Shown: positions 57,233 through 64,000 of the stretch, piece by piece
How the letters are laid out: each line of letters starts with the position of its first letter
Numbering within the stretch: the first letter of the stretch is position 1
NCBI RefSeq assembly: GCF_000720135.1
Contig: NZ_JOIU01000043.1
Coordinates: 14,787-78,786 of the forward strand
Reading direction: 5' to 3'
DNA from: Streptomyces sp. NRRL S-1022
GTDB lineage: Bacteria > Actinomycetota > Actinomycetes > Streptomycetales > Streptomycetaceae
Length of the DNA stretch: 64,000 nt
The notes under the pieces: generated by a model
Told to the model about the DNA's origin: nothing
The model's database searches: none
Seen by the model: only the letters and a program-made list of their open reading frames with translations
Made by a program: the position numbers and the translations under genes

Positions 57233-57718
57233 ATGAGGCGCTCGTTAACCACTGTGGCTGTTGCGGCGCTGCTGCTGGTTCCCCTCGCCTCGGTGGACGG
57301 CGTGGCGACCGCGGCCGGGCAGGTGCAGGGACCGGCGTCCGCCCCGGCGTCCCCGTGCACGCTCCGTGACGCGGTCCCGCCGGGCGGCGGGACCGGCATC
57401 GGCGGTGTGCCGCAGCGGTACCGTTTCGCGAACACCCCGTACGCCGGTGCCCGCTTCGACGGCTGCGCCGACACCCTCAAGGTGTACTTCGGCGGCTACT
57501 CCAGCCCCCGCTACGCCTACTACGAGATCCGCTACACGTACCCGTCCCAGCTCGGCTGGTTCACCTGGAAGATGACCATGGGCGAACACCGGGTCGCGAC
57601 GGTGGGCGGGCCCGCGCGCGGTGACTGGAACTTCAAGGTCAGGGCGTGCGCCCACTCGATCGACGAGGGGCCCAGCTGCACCGGCTGGTCGCCGCAGCTG
57701 TTCCTGCACGCCGTCTGA
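57233..57718 (+). CDS. Small secreted protein
   Basis: 161 residues. Signal peptide about 1-28 (ALLLVPLASVDGVATAAG). The mature domain has four cysteines (PCTLRD, DGCAD, RACAH, PSCTG), probably two disulfides, and many aromatic residues (YFGGYSSPRYAYYEIRYTYPSQLGWFTWK). ATG 57233 follows GGAGGTGAGAG. I do not recognise the family. It ends two bases before the convergent copper-resistance gene. Confidence 0.7.
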   Translation: MRRSLTTVAVAALLLVPLASVDGVATAAGQVQGPASAPASPCTLRDAVPPGGGTGIGGVPQRYRFANTPYAGARFDGCADTLKVYFGGYSSPRYAYYEIRYTYPSQLGWFTWKMTMGEHRVATVGGPARGDWNFKVRACAHSIDEGPSCTGWSPQLFLHAV

Positions 57719-57720
57719 AG

Positions 57721-59616
57721 TCAGCGCGTCACCCGCACCGGCGCCGACACCGTCACCTGGTCCAGGTCGGACACCCGGATCGTGGCCTTCACCGTCCATG
57801 TGCCGGGCAGGGGCAGGGTGAACGAGGGTGCGGACCAGTAGCCGCCGAGGTCGGTGACCTTGGTGTCCAGGGGGCCGACCCGCTGGGCGGGGAGCGTGAG
57901 GGTGAGACGGAGCTCGGGGACAGCGGAGAGGCCGCCGTCGGGGCCGAAGATCACGGCCTGCACGGAGTTGGTGCCGACGCGGCCGGGGTCCAGGGTGATC
58001 TGGATCCTGCCCCGGCCGCCGGCGGCCCCGATGTCGAAGGGGATCGTGGTGACGGAGGCCGTCGGGATGCCCGCCACCGGCGCGGGGGCCGCCTGGGCCG
58101 ACTCCGTCGCCGCGCGGCCGGGAACAGTGCCGGTCAGGAGGGTGGTCAGGGCCAGGACCAGCAGGCCGGCCGTCGCCTCCAGCAGGACCGAGCGGCGCAG
58201 CAGGGCCAGGGCGGGGGCGGGGTTCACGGGCGGTGCCGGGGGGAGCTCGGGCAGCGGGGGGCCGGTGGCCGGTTCGGGGACCCGGGCGGGGGCGGCCGCG
58301 GCGGCCCGGACCAGGCGGGCGGTCCAGGTGCGGGAGCAGGCCGCCGCCAGGAGCAGGGCCGTGACCGCGGCCAGCTTGGCCAGCAGGGTACGGCCGTACG
58401 CCGTGTCCGTCAGCGCCTGCCAGGAGCCCAGACCCCGCCAGGACTGGTAGACGCCGGTCACGACCAGGGCCGTCACCGAGGCGAACGCCAGGCGGGAGAA
58501 GCGGGCCGGGACCGAGGCGGGCAGACCGGCCGGCTCCGGGGAGTGCCGCAGGGTCCACAGGAGGGCGGCCAGACCGCCCAGCCAGGCCCCCATGGCCAGC
58601 AGGTGCAGGGTGGACGAGACGATCGCGACCGGGACCTGGATGCCCGCCGACGCGTGGTCGGACGCCGACCAGGTCAGGGACAGCGCCGTGGCGAGGACGG
58701 CGGCCGCGGCGAGGACGGCCCGGCGCGGGAGCCGCGCGCGGTGCCTGCGCAGGACCGCCGCGGCCACCGCCGCCAGGAGCAGCAGCGCCAGGCGGAGCAG
58801 GAGCAGCCGGCCGGGGCGGGTCGTCGCCGTGTGGGTGAGGGCGGAGAGGGAGAAGCCGGCCGTCGGGGCGGCGGCCTCCTCGTAGGGCGTCCGCAGGAGG
58901 TACAGGGCGGCGCTGGAGACCAGGAGGGCGGCCGCGGCGGCCAGGACGGGGGTGCGCAGGTGGTCGGTGGCCGGCGGGCGGCAGTACGCCACGAACGCGG
59001 CCGTGCCCAGGAGCAGGGCCAGGGAGAGGTAGGCGAGGTAGCGCGCGATGGTGTGCAGCGCCGTGGTCGCCCGGTTCTCCGCTCGGTCAGTGGGAAGGGC
59101 CGCCGGTGCCGCCGTACGTTTCCCGACCGAGAAGGTGAGGGCGCCGGACACCGGGTGGCTGTCGGCCGACACCACCCGCCAGGCGACCGTGTACGTGCCG
59201 GTGGCGAGGCGCGCGGGGAGGCTGACGCGGGCCGTGTCGGAGCGGTCCGGGGCGTGCTCGGCGGGGCCGGTGCGGATGCGGTGGTTGCCGGGGTCGTAGA
59301 TCCGGAAGGAGTCGGCCAGCAGGCCGACGGACTCGGTGAAGGTGAGGGTGACGTGGCGGGGGGCGGTGCGCAGGACGGATCCGTCGCCGGGGTCCGTGGA
59401 GCGCAGGACGGCGTGGGCGGAGGCGGGGGCCGCGGTGCCGAGGAGCAGGCCGAACAGGAGGACGGGCAGGAAGAGAAGAGGGCGGAGACGGGGCTGGAGA
59501 AGGGGGTGACGGTGGGCGGGGCGGAGGCGCGGGCGGGTGCGGGGTGCGGGCCTCGGCCCGCGCGGTCCCCGCTGCGCCTGCCGTCGTCCCGGTCGCCGGT
59601 CTCCCTCGCGCAGCAC
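57721..59616 (-). CDS. CopC-CopD fusion copper-resistance protein
   Basis: About 631 residues. A signal peptide ends before His-Ala-Val (ASAHAVLRSTDPGDG), leaving the mature N-terminal His copper ligand of CopC; the CopC domain (to about 190) includes VVSADSHPVSGALTFSVG. CopD-type helices (about 225-480) and a C-terminal beta domain follow, as in YcnJ. It should bind copper outside and carry it inward. GTG 59616 follows GGAGG at nine bases; GTG or ATG further upstream (59706) would add an Arg-rich segment. The family is clear, the start is not. Confidence 0.82.
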   Translation of the reverse strand: MLREGDRRPGRRQAQRGPRGPRPAPRTRPRLRPAHRHPLLQPRLRPLLFLPVLLFGLLLGTAAPASAHAVLRSTDPGDGSVLRTAPRHVTLTFTESVGLLADSFRIYDPGNHRIRTGPAEHAPDRSDTARVSLPARLATGTYTVAWRVVSADSHPVSGALTFSVGKRTAAPAALPTDRAENRATTALHTIARYLAYLSLALLLGTAAFVAYCRPPATDHLRTPVLAAAAALLVSSAALYLLRTPYEEAAAPTAGFSLSALTHTATTRPGRLLLLRLALLLLAAVAAAVLRRHRARLPRRAVLAAAAVLATALSLTWSASDHASAGIQVPVAIVSSTLHLLAMGAWLGGLAALLWTLRHSPEPAGLPASVPARFSRLAFASVTALVVTGVYQSWRGLGSWQALTDTAYGRTLLAKLAAVTALLLAAACSRTWTARLVRAAAAAPARVPEPATGPPLPELPPAPPVNPAPALALLRRSVLLEATAGLLVLALTTLLTGTVPGRAATESAQAAPAPVAGIPTASVTTIPFDIGAAGGRGRIQITLDPGRVGTNSVQAVIFGPDGGLSAVPELRLTLTLPAQRVGPLDTKVTDLGGYWSAPSFTLPLPGTWTVKATIRVSDLDQVTVSAPVRVTR

Positions 59617-59746
59617 CGTCGTCAGCCTCCGTCCCCACACGCGCCCGTGCCTCCGTACCGGCACACGCGCACCCGTGCCCACTGCCTCCGTACAGGTACG
59701 CGGCAAACCGCCGGTGTGCTCAAGGCGGTCCGGCCGGCCGACGGGG

Positions 59747-59938
59747 TCACGGGCGGCACAGGTCCGTGATCCGGGCGGCCTCGGCCGGGTGACGCGCCGT
59801 GAGATCGGCCGCGTTGCCGTGGTCGTAGTCGCCGTAGGTGAACCCCGGCGCCATGGTGCAGCCGAAGAACGTCCACGAGCCGCCCGCGGCCACCCGCGCG
59901 CCCGTCCAGGTGCGGGCCGGGACGGTCAGCGGTCGAGG
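59747..59938 (-). pseudogene. C-terminal remnant of a DUF985 cupin protein
   Basis: About 63 residues that match only the end of DUF985 (cupin_5) proteins: VPARTWTGARVAAGGSWTFFGCTMAPGFTYGDYDHG. The N-terminal half is absent, and the frame overlaps the end of the acetyltransferase gene at 59926-59938. No ribosome-binding site exists. Probably a truncated gene left after a deletion at the edge of the siderophore-type cluster. Confidence 0.65.
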
Positions 59939-60495
59939 AAGGCCAGTTGCGCGTGCTTCTCCGGGAGGTACACGTCGGGCAGGTCGACCTCGGGCAGGAC
60001 GACGACGGAGCCGCGGCGGAAGCCCTGGCGTTCGAAGCGGGCGATCGCCTTGGCGTTGCGCACGTCCGGGTCGATCACGATCCGGTGGCGGTCCAGGACC
60101 AGCAGCGCGTACGTCGTGATGGCCGTCAGCAGGGCCGAGGTCCAGCCGGGGCGCGGGCCGTCGGGGCCGGCGGGGGCGAGCAGGAGGTGGACGCCGAGGT
60201 CGCCGGGGCGGACGTCGTAGCACTCGCCGACCCGGTCCGCGGAGGGCTCGTACGTCTGGAGGAGGGCGGCCGGTTCGCCGTCCTTGGTGACGAGGTGGGC
60301 GTGGTGGGTGCCGAGGGTGGCCATGTGGGCGTAGATCTCGGCGACCTGGGCGCGGGTGAGGCCGTTCATGCCCCAGAACGCGGCGCGTTCGTCGCTCACC
60401 CAGGCGTGGACCAGCTCCGCGTCGCCCTCCGGGTCCAGAGGGCGGATGCGGACGGTGCCGTAACCGTCGAGGTGCTGGACGTGCAGGTCAGTCAT
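59926..60495 (-). CDS. Siderophore-type N-acetyltransferase (GNAT)
   Basis: 189 residues. GNAT fold of the IucB/RhbD/DesC class: RIRPLDPEGDAELVHAWVSDERAAFWGM, VGECYDVRPGDLGVHLLLAP and RFERQGFRRGSVVVL. These enzymes acylate N-hydroxylysine or N-hydroxydiamines in hydroxamate siderophores. Its ATG overlaps the penicillin-acylase-like gene by eight bases. An iron box stands before that pair. Confidence 0.85.
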   Translation of the reverse strand: MTDLHVQHLDGYGTVRIRPLDPEGDAELVHAWVSDERAAFWGMNGLTRAQVAEIYAHMATLGTHHAHLVTKDGEPAALLQTYEPSADRVGECYDVRPGDLGVHLLLAPAGPDGPRPGWTSALLTAITTYALLVLDRHRIVIDPDVRNAKAIARFERQGFRRGSVVVLPEVDLPDVYLPEKHAQLAFLDR

Positions 60496-62656
60496 CGGAT
60501 TCCTCGGTGGGTTCGGTGGTGGCCGGAGGCGACGCGTCCGACGGTGCTACCGGTTCGGTCGGTTCGGGGGTGAGCCGGGTCCAGTCGGTGACCACCGGGG
60601 CCAGTTCGCCCTCCAGCCACAGGGGGAGCTGGTCGCGGTGGTGGCAGGCGCCGGGTACGCCGTCGGCGCCGAAGGGGACCACCCAGCGGCTGTTGTCCCG
60701 GTCGGCGAGGTCCCAGACGTAGCGGGCGGCCGGGCCGCGGCCGGCACGGTCGGTGAGGCCCGGCACGGCGGAGGTGCAGAGCACGCAGTCGTGGTCGCCG
60801 GCCAGGCCGGGCTCGTCCGCCGCGGTGTACGGCCCGGCCGGCAGCGCCCGCCAGGGGGCCAGGCGGTGGGTGGCGGACCAGGGGACGGCGGTCGGGGCGG
60901 CGGCGGCCTCCTCCAGGGCGGTGCGGACGGCTGCCGCGCGGTCGATGCCGTACAAGTCCTCGGCAGCCAGCAGGTGTTCGAGGGCGTGGCCGATGCGCGG
61001 GACGAGGGCCAGCCACGGCAGGAGCACGTCCGGGTAGGCCGGGGGTGCGGTGAGCGGGGCGAAGACCGGGTGGGCGGCGAGCCGGCGTACGACCGCTCCG
61101 CGCACCGCCGCGTACGCCGCCGCGTCGGTGCTGTCCGCGTCCATCCGGCGGTCCCAGGCGAGCAGGCGGTCACGCAGGGCCGCGGCGGCGGGAGTCAGGC
61201 CGGTGAGCGCGGCGAGGTGGTCCAGGAGGGGGCCGGCGGAGCCGAGGTGGGTGTCGGTGTGGATCGCCGGCATGCCGTCGGCGGTCCAGGCGCGGCCCGC
61301 GTCGAGCAGGGCCCGGATGCGGGCGGCGCGGTGGGGCGGGGCGAACTCGACGCCGAGGGGGGTGGCGAGGCCGCGGGCGTTGGCCATCACCGCGATGCCG
61401 TCCTCGGTGGCCGGGCGGGCGTACGGCGTCTCGTGCGTGCCGTGCCACGCGTGGCCGGGTTCCCAGGCGGGCACCGGGTGGAGGCGGTTGGCCTCGGCGC
61501 GGACGGGGACGCGGCCGGCGACGCGGTGCAGGGTGCCTCCGGCGGTGTCGGCGGCCTGGACGACGTTGACGGGCTCCGTCCAGGCGTCCAGGGCGCGGTC
61601 GATGTCGGCGACGGTGCGGGAACGGAGGAGGGGGAGGAGGGCGCTGAAGCCGAGGTCCTCCGTGACGCGGGGCGGATAGCGCAGGGCCAGCGCCCCGGCT
61701 CCGTCCGGGTGGCTCTCGTCGCCGGTGTCCAGGCCCTCCGGGCCACCCGCGATCACCGGGCCCCGGGGTGTCTCCAGCAGCTCGATCCCGACGGGGGGCC
61801 GGCCTGCGACGCGGACCGTCTCGGTGTGGCGGGCGGCTCGCTGCCAGGTGCCGTCCGGGGAGAGGGCCTCGACGCCCGCGCCGGTGCGGCGCAGGCGCTC
61901 GCGGTAGAGGTCCTGGTAGTCGGCCATGGCGTTGGTGATGGCCCAGGCGGCCGTGCCGGTGTGGCCGAAGTGGGCGATGCCGGGGACGCCGGGCACGGCC
62001 AGGCCGACGACGTCGAACTCCGGGCAGGCCAGGCGGATCTGCTGGTAGACCCCGGGGTCCTCGATGAAGCGGTGGGGGTCGCCGGCGATGAGGGCGTGAC
62101 CGGTGGCGGTGCGGTCGCCGGTGACCAGCCAGCCGTTGCTGCCCGCCGTACCGGGGCCGTCCGTGGCGAACAGGCCGACGGCGTCGGGGCCGAGGTGCCG
62201 TACCGCCTGCTCGCGCCAGAGCTTGGCGGGGAAGCCGGCGAACAGGATGTGCGTGGCGAGCCAGACACCGAGCGGCGTCCAGGGCTCCCAGCGGCCGGCG
62301 GCCAGGCCGGTGCGGGCGAACTCGGGTGCGCGGCGGGCACCGGCGGGCAGGCCCTCGTTGACGCCGTCGACGTACGCCCGCACCCAGTCGGCCGTCTCGG
62401 GGTCCCGGCGTTCCAGCGCGGCGAAGCAGCGGCGGGCGGTGTCCGCCAGCCGGGCCCGGCGGGCGAAGACGTCCCAGGAGAGGGCCCCGGTGCCGAGGAA
62501 GGACGCGGAGGTGCCCTGGGCGCGGTGTCGCTCGACCTCCAGCTGCCAGGCCCGGTCGTGGGCGGTGACCCGGCCCTGGGCCCGGGCGAGTGCGCGGGGG
62601 CTGGACGCGCGCAGGTGGGGGATGCCCCAGGCGTCGCGGTACGTCTCGGTGGCCAC
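60488..62656 (-). CDS. Penicillin-acylase-family Ntn hydrolase
   Basis: 722 residues. The catalytic Ser173 is in GTAGSNGWLV (GSNxW), where the precursor is normally cleaved into alpha and beta chains; GDPHRFIEDPGVYQQIRL follows. No signal peptide is visible, so it is probably cytoplasmic. Gene context (iron box, GNAT, siderophore-interacting reductase) suggests a role in acyl exchange or siderophore breakdown, not beta-lactams. The 3' end overlaps the GNAT gene. Confidence 0.87.
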   Translation of the reverse strand: MATETYRDAWGIPHLRASSPRALARAQGRVTAHDRAWQLEVERHRAQGTSASFLGTGALSWDVFARRARLADTARRCFAALERRDPETADWVRAYVDGVNEGLPAGARRAPEFARTGLAAGRWEPWTPLGVWLATHILFAGFPAKLWREQAVRHLGPDAVGLFATDGPGTAGSNGWLVTGDRTATGHALIAGDPHRFIEDPGVYQQIRLACPEFDVVGLAVPGVPGIAHFGHTGTAAWAITNAMADYQDLYRERLRRTGAGVEALSPDGTWQRAARHTETVRVAGRPPVGIELLETPRGPVIAGGPEGLDTGDESHPDGAGALALRYPPRVTEDLGFSALLPLLRSRTVADIDRALDAWTEPVNVVQAADTAGGTLHRVAGRVPVRAEANRLHPVPAWEPGHAWHGTHETPYARPATEDGIAVMANARGLATPLGVEFAPPHRAARIRALLDAGRAWTADGMPAIHTDTHLGSAGPLLDHLAALTGLTPAAAALRDRLLAWDRRMDADSTDAAAYAAVRGAVVRRLAAHPVFAPLTAPPAYPDVLLPWLALVPRIGHALEHLLAAEDLYGIDRAAAVRTALEEAAAAPTAVPWSATHRLAPWRALPAGPYTAADEPGLAGDHDCVLCTSAVPGLTDRAGRGPAARYVWDLADRDNSRWVVPFGADGVPGACHHRDQLPLWLEGELAPVVTDWTRLTPEPTEPVAPSDASPPATTEPTEESDD

Positions 62657-62675
62657 CCGGGAAACCCCCTGTTCT

Positions 62676-62694
62676 TTAGGTTAGCCTTGCCTAA
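62676..62694. promoter_or_regulatory. DmdR/IdeR iron box
   Basis: TTAGGTTAGCCTTGCCTAA matches the 19-bp consensus TTAGGTTAGGCTAACCTAA at 16 positions. It stands between the two divergent siderophore-type genes, so iron-bound repressor should shut off both. Confidence 0.85.
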
Positions 62695-62733
62695 GTTTTT
62701 ACGGTGGAATCGTACGCGAACCGTGGAGGGGTC

Positions 62734-63456
62734 ATGGGGCAGGGACGGGGCTGGGAGGGCGCGGTGCTGAAACTGCTGCGCGCCAGGGACTTCGTGCTGA
62801 CGGTGCTCGACGCGCAGGACGTGACCCCGCGGTACCGGCGGCTCCGGATGAGCGACGGCGGACTGCTCGCCGCGGCCGGCGTCCACCCCACCATGTGGGT
62901 ACGGCTGTGGTTCTCCGCCGACGGCCGGCCGCACCAGCGCGCCTACACCCTGGTCGACCCCGACCCGGCCACCGGCACGTTCGCCCTGGAGTTCGCGCTG
63001 CACGCGGGTACGGCCTCCGACTGGGCGCGGTCCGCGCGACCCGGCGACACCGTCGAGGCGACCGTCCAGGGCACCGGGTTCCAGCACCCCGACCCCGCGC
63101 CCTCGCACCTCGCCGTCATCGGCGACCCGGCCTCGCTGCCCGCGATCAACTCGCTGCTCGGCGCCCTCGCCTCGGCGCCGGCGACCGTCTGGTTCGAGGG
63201 CGAACCCGCGGGGCTGCCCCGCCGGACCGGGGCCGGCCGGCCCGAGTTCCGGGCGGTGCCGCGCCGGGACGCGGGCGCCCACCTGGTGGAACGCGTCCGC
63301 GCCGAACTGCCCGCCGTCCTCGCCGACACCCCGCACCCGTACGTCTGGATCGCCTGCGACACGACCACCACCCGCACCCTCGCCACCCACGTCCGCAAAG
63401 ACCTGGGCCTCCCGAAACACCGGGTGCAGGCGCTGGGGTACTGGCGGGCGGGATGA
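62734..63456 (+). CDS. Siderophore-interacting protein (ferric-siderophore reductase)
   Basis: 240 residues. FAD-binding barrel with RAYTLVDPDPATGTFALEF, then a NAD(P)-binding SIP domain (AVIGDPASLPAINSLL, PYVWIACDTTTTRTLATHVRKDLGL). It reduces ferric siderophores to free iron in the cytoplasm. ATG 62734 has GGAGGGG directly upstream; GTG 62704 would add ten residues. It is divergent from the penicillin-acylase-like gene across the iron box. Confidence 0.9.
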   Translation: MGQGRGWEGAVLKLLRARDFVLTVLDAQDVTPRYRRLRMSDGGLLAAAGVHPTMWVRLWFSADGRPHQRAYTLVDPDPATGTFALEFALHAGTASDWARSARPGDTVEATVQGTGFQHPDPAPSHLAVIGDPASLPAINSLLGALASAPATVWFEGEPAGLPRRTGAGRPEFRAVPRRDAGAHLVERVRAELPAVLADTPHPYVWIACDTTTTRTLATHVRKDLGLPKHRVQALGYWRAG

Positions 63457-63572
63457 CGGGGGCGATGGGGTGAGCGGGCGGCGCGAGGGGGCCGCGGGCG
63501 AAGCGGGCCCGGGCGCCCGCGCGGATGGGGCGGACCGGCCGGGCTCGGCGGGCGGAGTGACGGGGGCGGCGG

Positions 63573-63657
63573 GGTGACCGGGCCGGTGGGGTGAGCGGGC
63601 CGGCGGGGTGAGCGGGCCAGTGGGATGAGCGGGCCAGTGGGATGAGCGGGCCGGATG
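63573..63657. repeat. 17-bp tandem repeat array
   Basis: Five units of the GGTGAGCGGGCCAGTGG type in a row, variants differing at one to three positions. It lies in the gene-free DNA after the siderophore-interacting protein. Confidence 0.8.
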
Positions 63658-63682
63658 GAGTGACGCAGGCGGCGGAGGGGCC

Positions 63683-64000
63683 GGGCGCGTCGGTCGGGCG
63701 GGTTAGGCGGACCGAGCAGAGCCGGTGGGCTCGGTGGGCGGGTTGGGCGCGCCGGTCGGGCGGACCAGGCGGGCCTAGCAGAGCCGGTGGGCTCGGTGGG
63801 CGGGTTGGGCGCGTCGGTCGGGCGGGTTAGGCGGACCGAGCAGAGCCGGTGGGCTCGGTGGGCGGGTTGGGCGCGTCGGTCGGGCAGGCCAGGCGGACCG
63901 AGCAGAGCCGGTGGGCTCGGCGGGCGGGTTGGGCGCGTCGGTCGGGCAGGCCAGGCGGACCGAGCAGAGCCGGTGGGCTCGGCGGGCGGGTTGGGCGCGT
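63683..64000. repeat. 62-bp tandem repeat array, runs off the edge
   Basis: Five full units of 62 bp (start points 63683, 63745, 63807, 63869, 63931) and part of a sixth. Each starts GGGCGCGTCGGTCGGGC and ends GGTGGGCGGGTT. 62 is not a multiple of three and no coding frame crosses it. No spacers, so not CRISPR. Confidence 0.9.

Noticed and set aside
63683..64000. CRISPR array
   Set aside because: Units follow each other without spacers and have no palindromic repeat; it is a plain 62-bp tandem repeat.

Overview
This window is high-GC actinobacterial chromosome. Codon use, the tRNA set, BldC, an Lsr2 paralogue, a DmdR/IdeR-type iron box and a c-di-AMP riboswitch upstream of a cell-wall peptidase all point to Streptomyces. 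From memory, the gene order from the sporulation-associated regulator (about 1.3 kb) to dnaX (about 54 kb) follows the core segment of the Streptomyces coelicolor chromosome around SCO4067-SCO4114, which lies near the origin. A perfect parS-type palindrome at about 20.77 kb fits that position. Locus names are from memory and were not checked.

Layout. 1-585: 5' part of a lasso-peptide-type macrolactam cyclase running off the left edge. 1.3-6.3 kb, plus strand: TPR regulator, L-2-hydroxyglutarate oxidase, trmB, PrsW-type membrane protease. 6.4-10.1 kb, minus: aldo/keto reductase, riboswitch-led M23 peptidase, SpoIIE-type phosphatase. 10.25-13.76 kb: a riboflavin-type cassette (reversed-domain RibD, MarR, RibA, TetR) between tRNA-fMet and tRNA-Lys. 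13.9-24.8 kb: APC permease, DEAD-box helicase with an RGG/RDD-rich repeat tail, small envelope genes, a metallophosphoesterase, a tRNA-Glu/Asp/Phe cluster with parS, and secreted or membrane proteins. 24.9-33.4 kb: hrpA, a second tRNA-Asp, bldC, vdh, a DUF3073 gene.

33.5-54 kb is the purine region: purM-purF, purL-purQ-purS, purC and purD, together making most of the IMP pathway, interleaved with lsrL, an ABC transporter plus two-component system, a dimethylformamidase-like protein and a degenerate M48-like protein, and ending in dnaX and the SRP RNA. 54.3-57.1 kb: tRNA-Ser, then an arsenic block (arsC-acr3-arsR divergent from a CadI/ArsI-type gene). 57.2-63.5 kb: secreted protein, CopC/CopD fusion, and an iron-box-controlled siderophore-type set (penicillin-acylase-like enzyme, acetyltransferase, siderophore-interacting reductase). 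The last 0.45 kb holds two non-coding tandem arrays.

The most unusual points: (1) a tRNA-Gly(UCC) with no G18G19 and no usable TpsiC loop, but three intact stems and a promoter-like sequence; (2) two 98-bp direct repeats, each a tRNA-Gly(GCC) plus half of a terminator hairpin, bracketing the ABC/two-component block; both end at the same base beside a damaged gene terminus (ABC ATPase without a start codon, purC without its C-terminus and stop), so a real rearrangement or an assembly fault must be decided; (3) the MarR/RibD-like/RibA cassette with TTCAA-type operators; (4) recurrent leaderless promoters. I did not find a wholly new defence or mobile system. Purine and housekeeping assignments are secure; several starts were chosen from ribosome-binding sites and are inferences.
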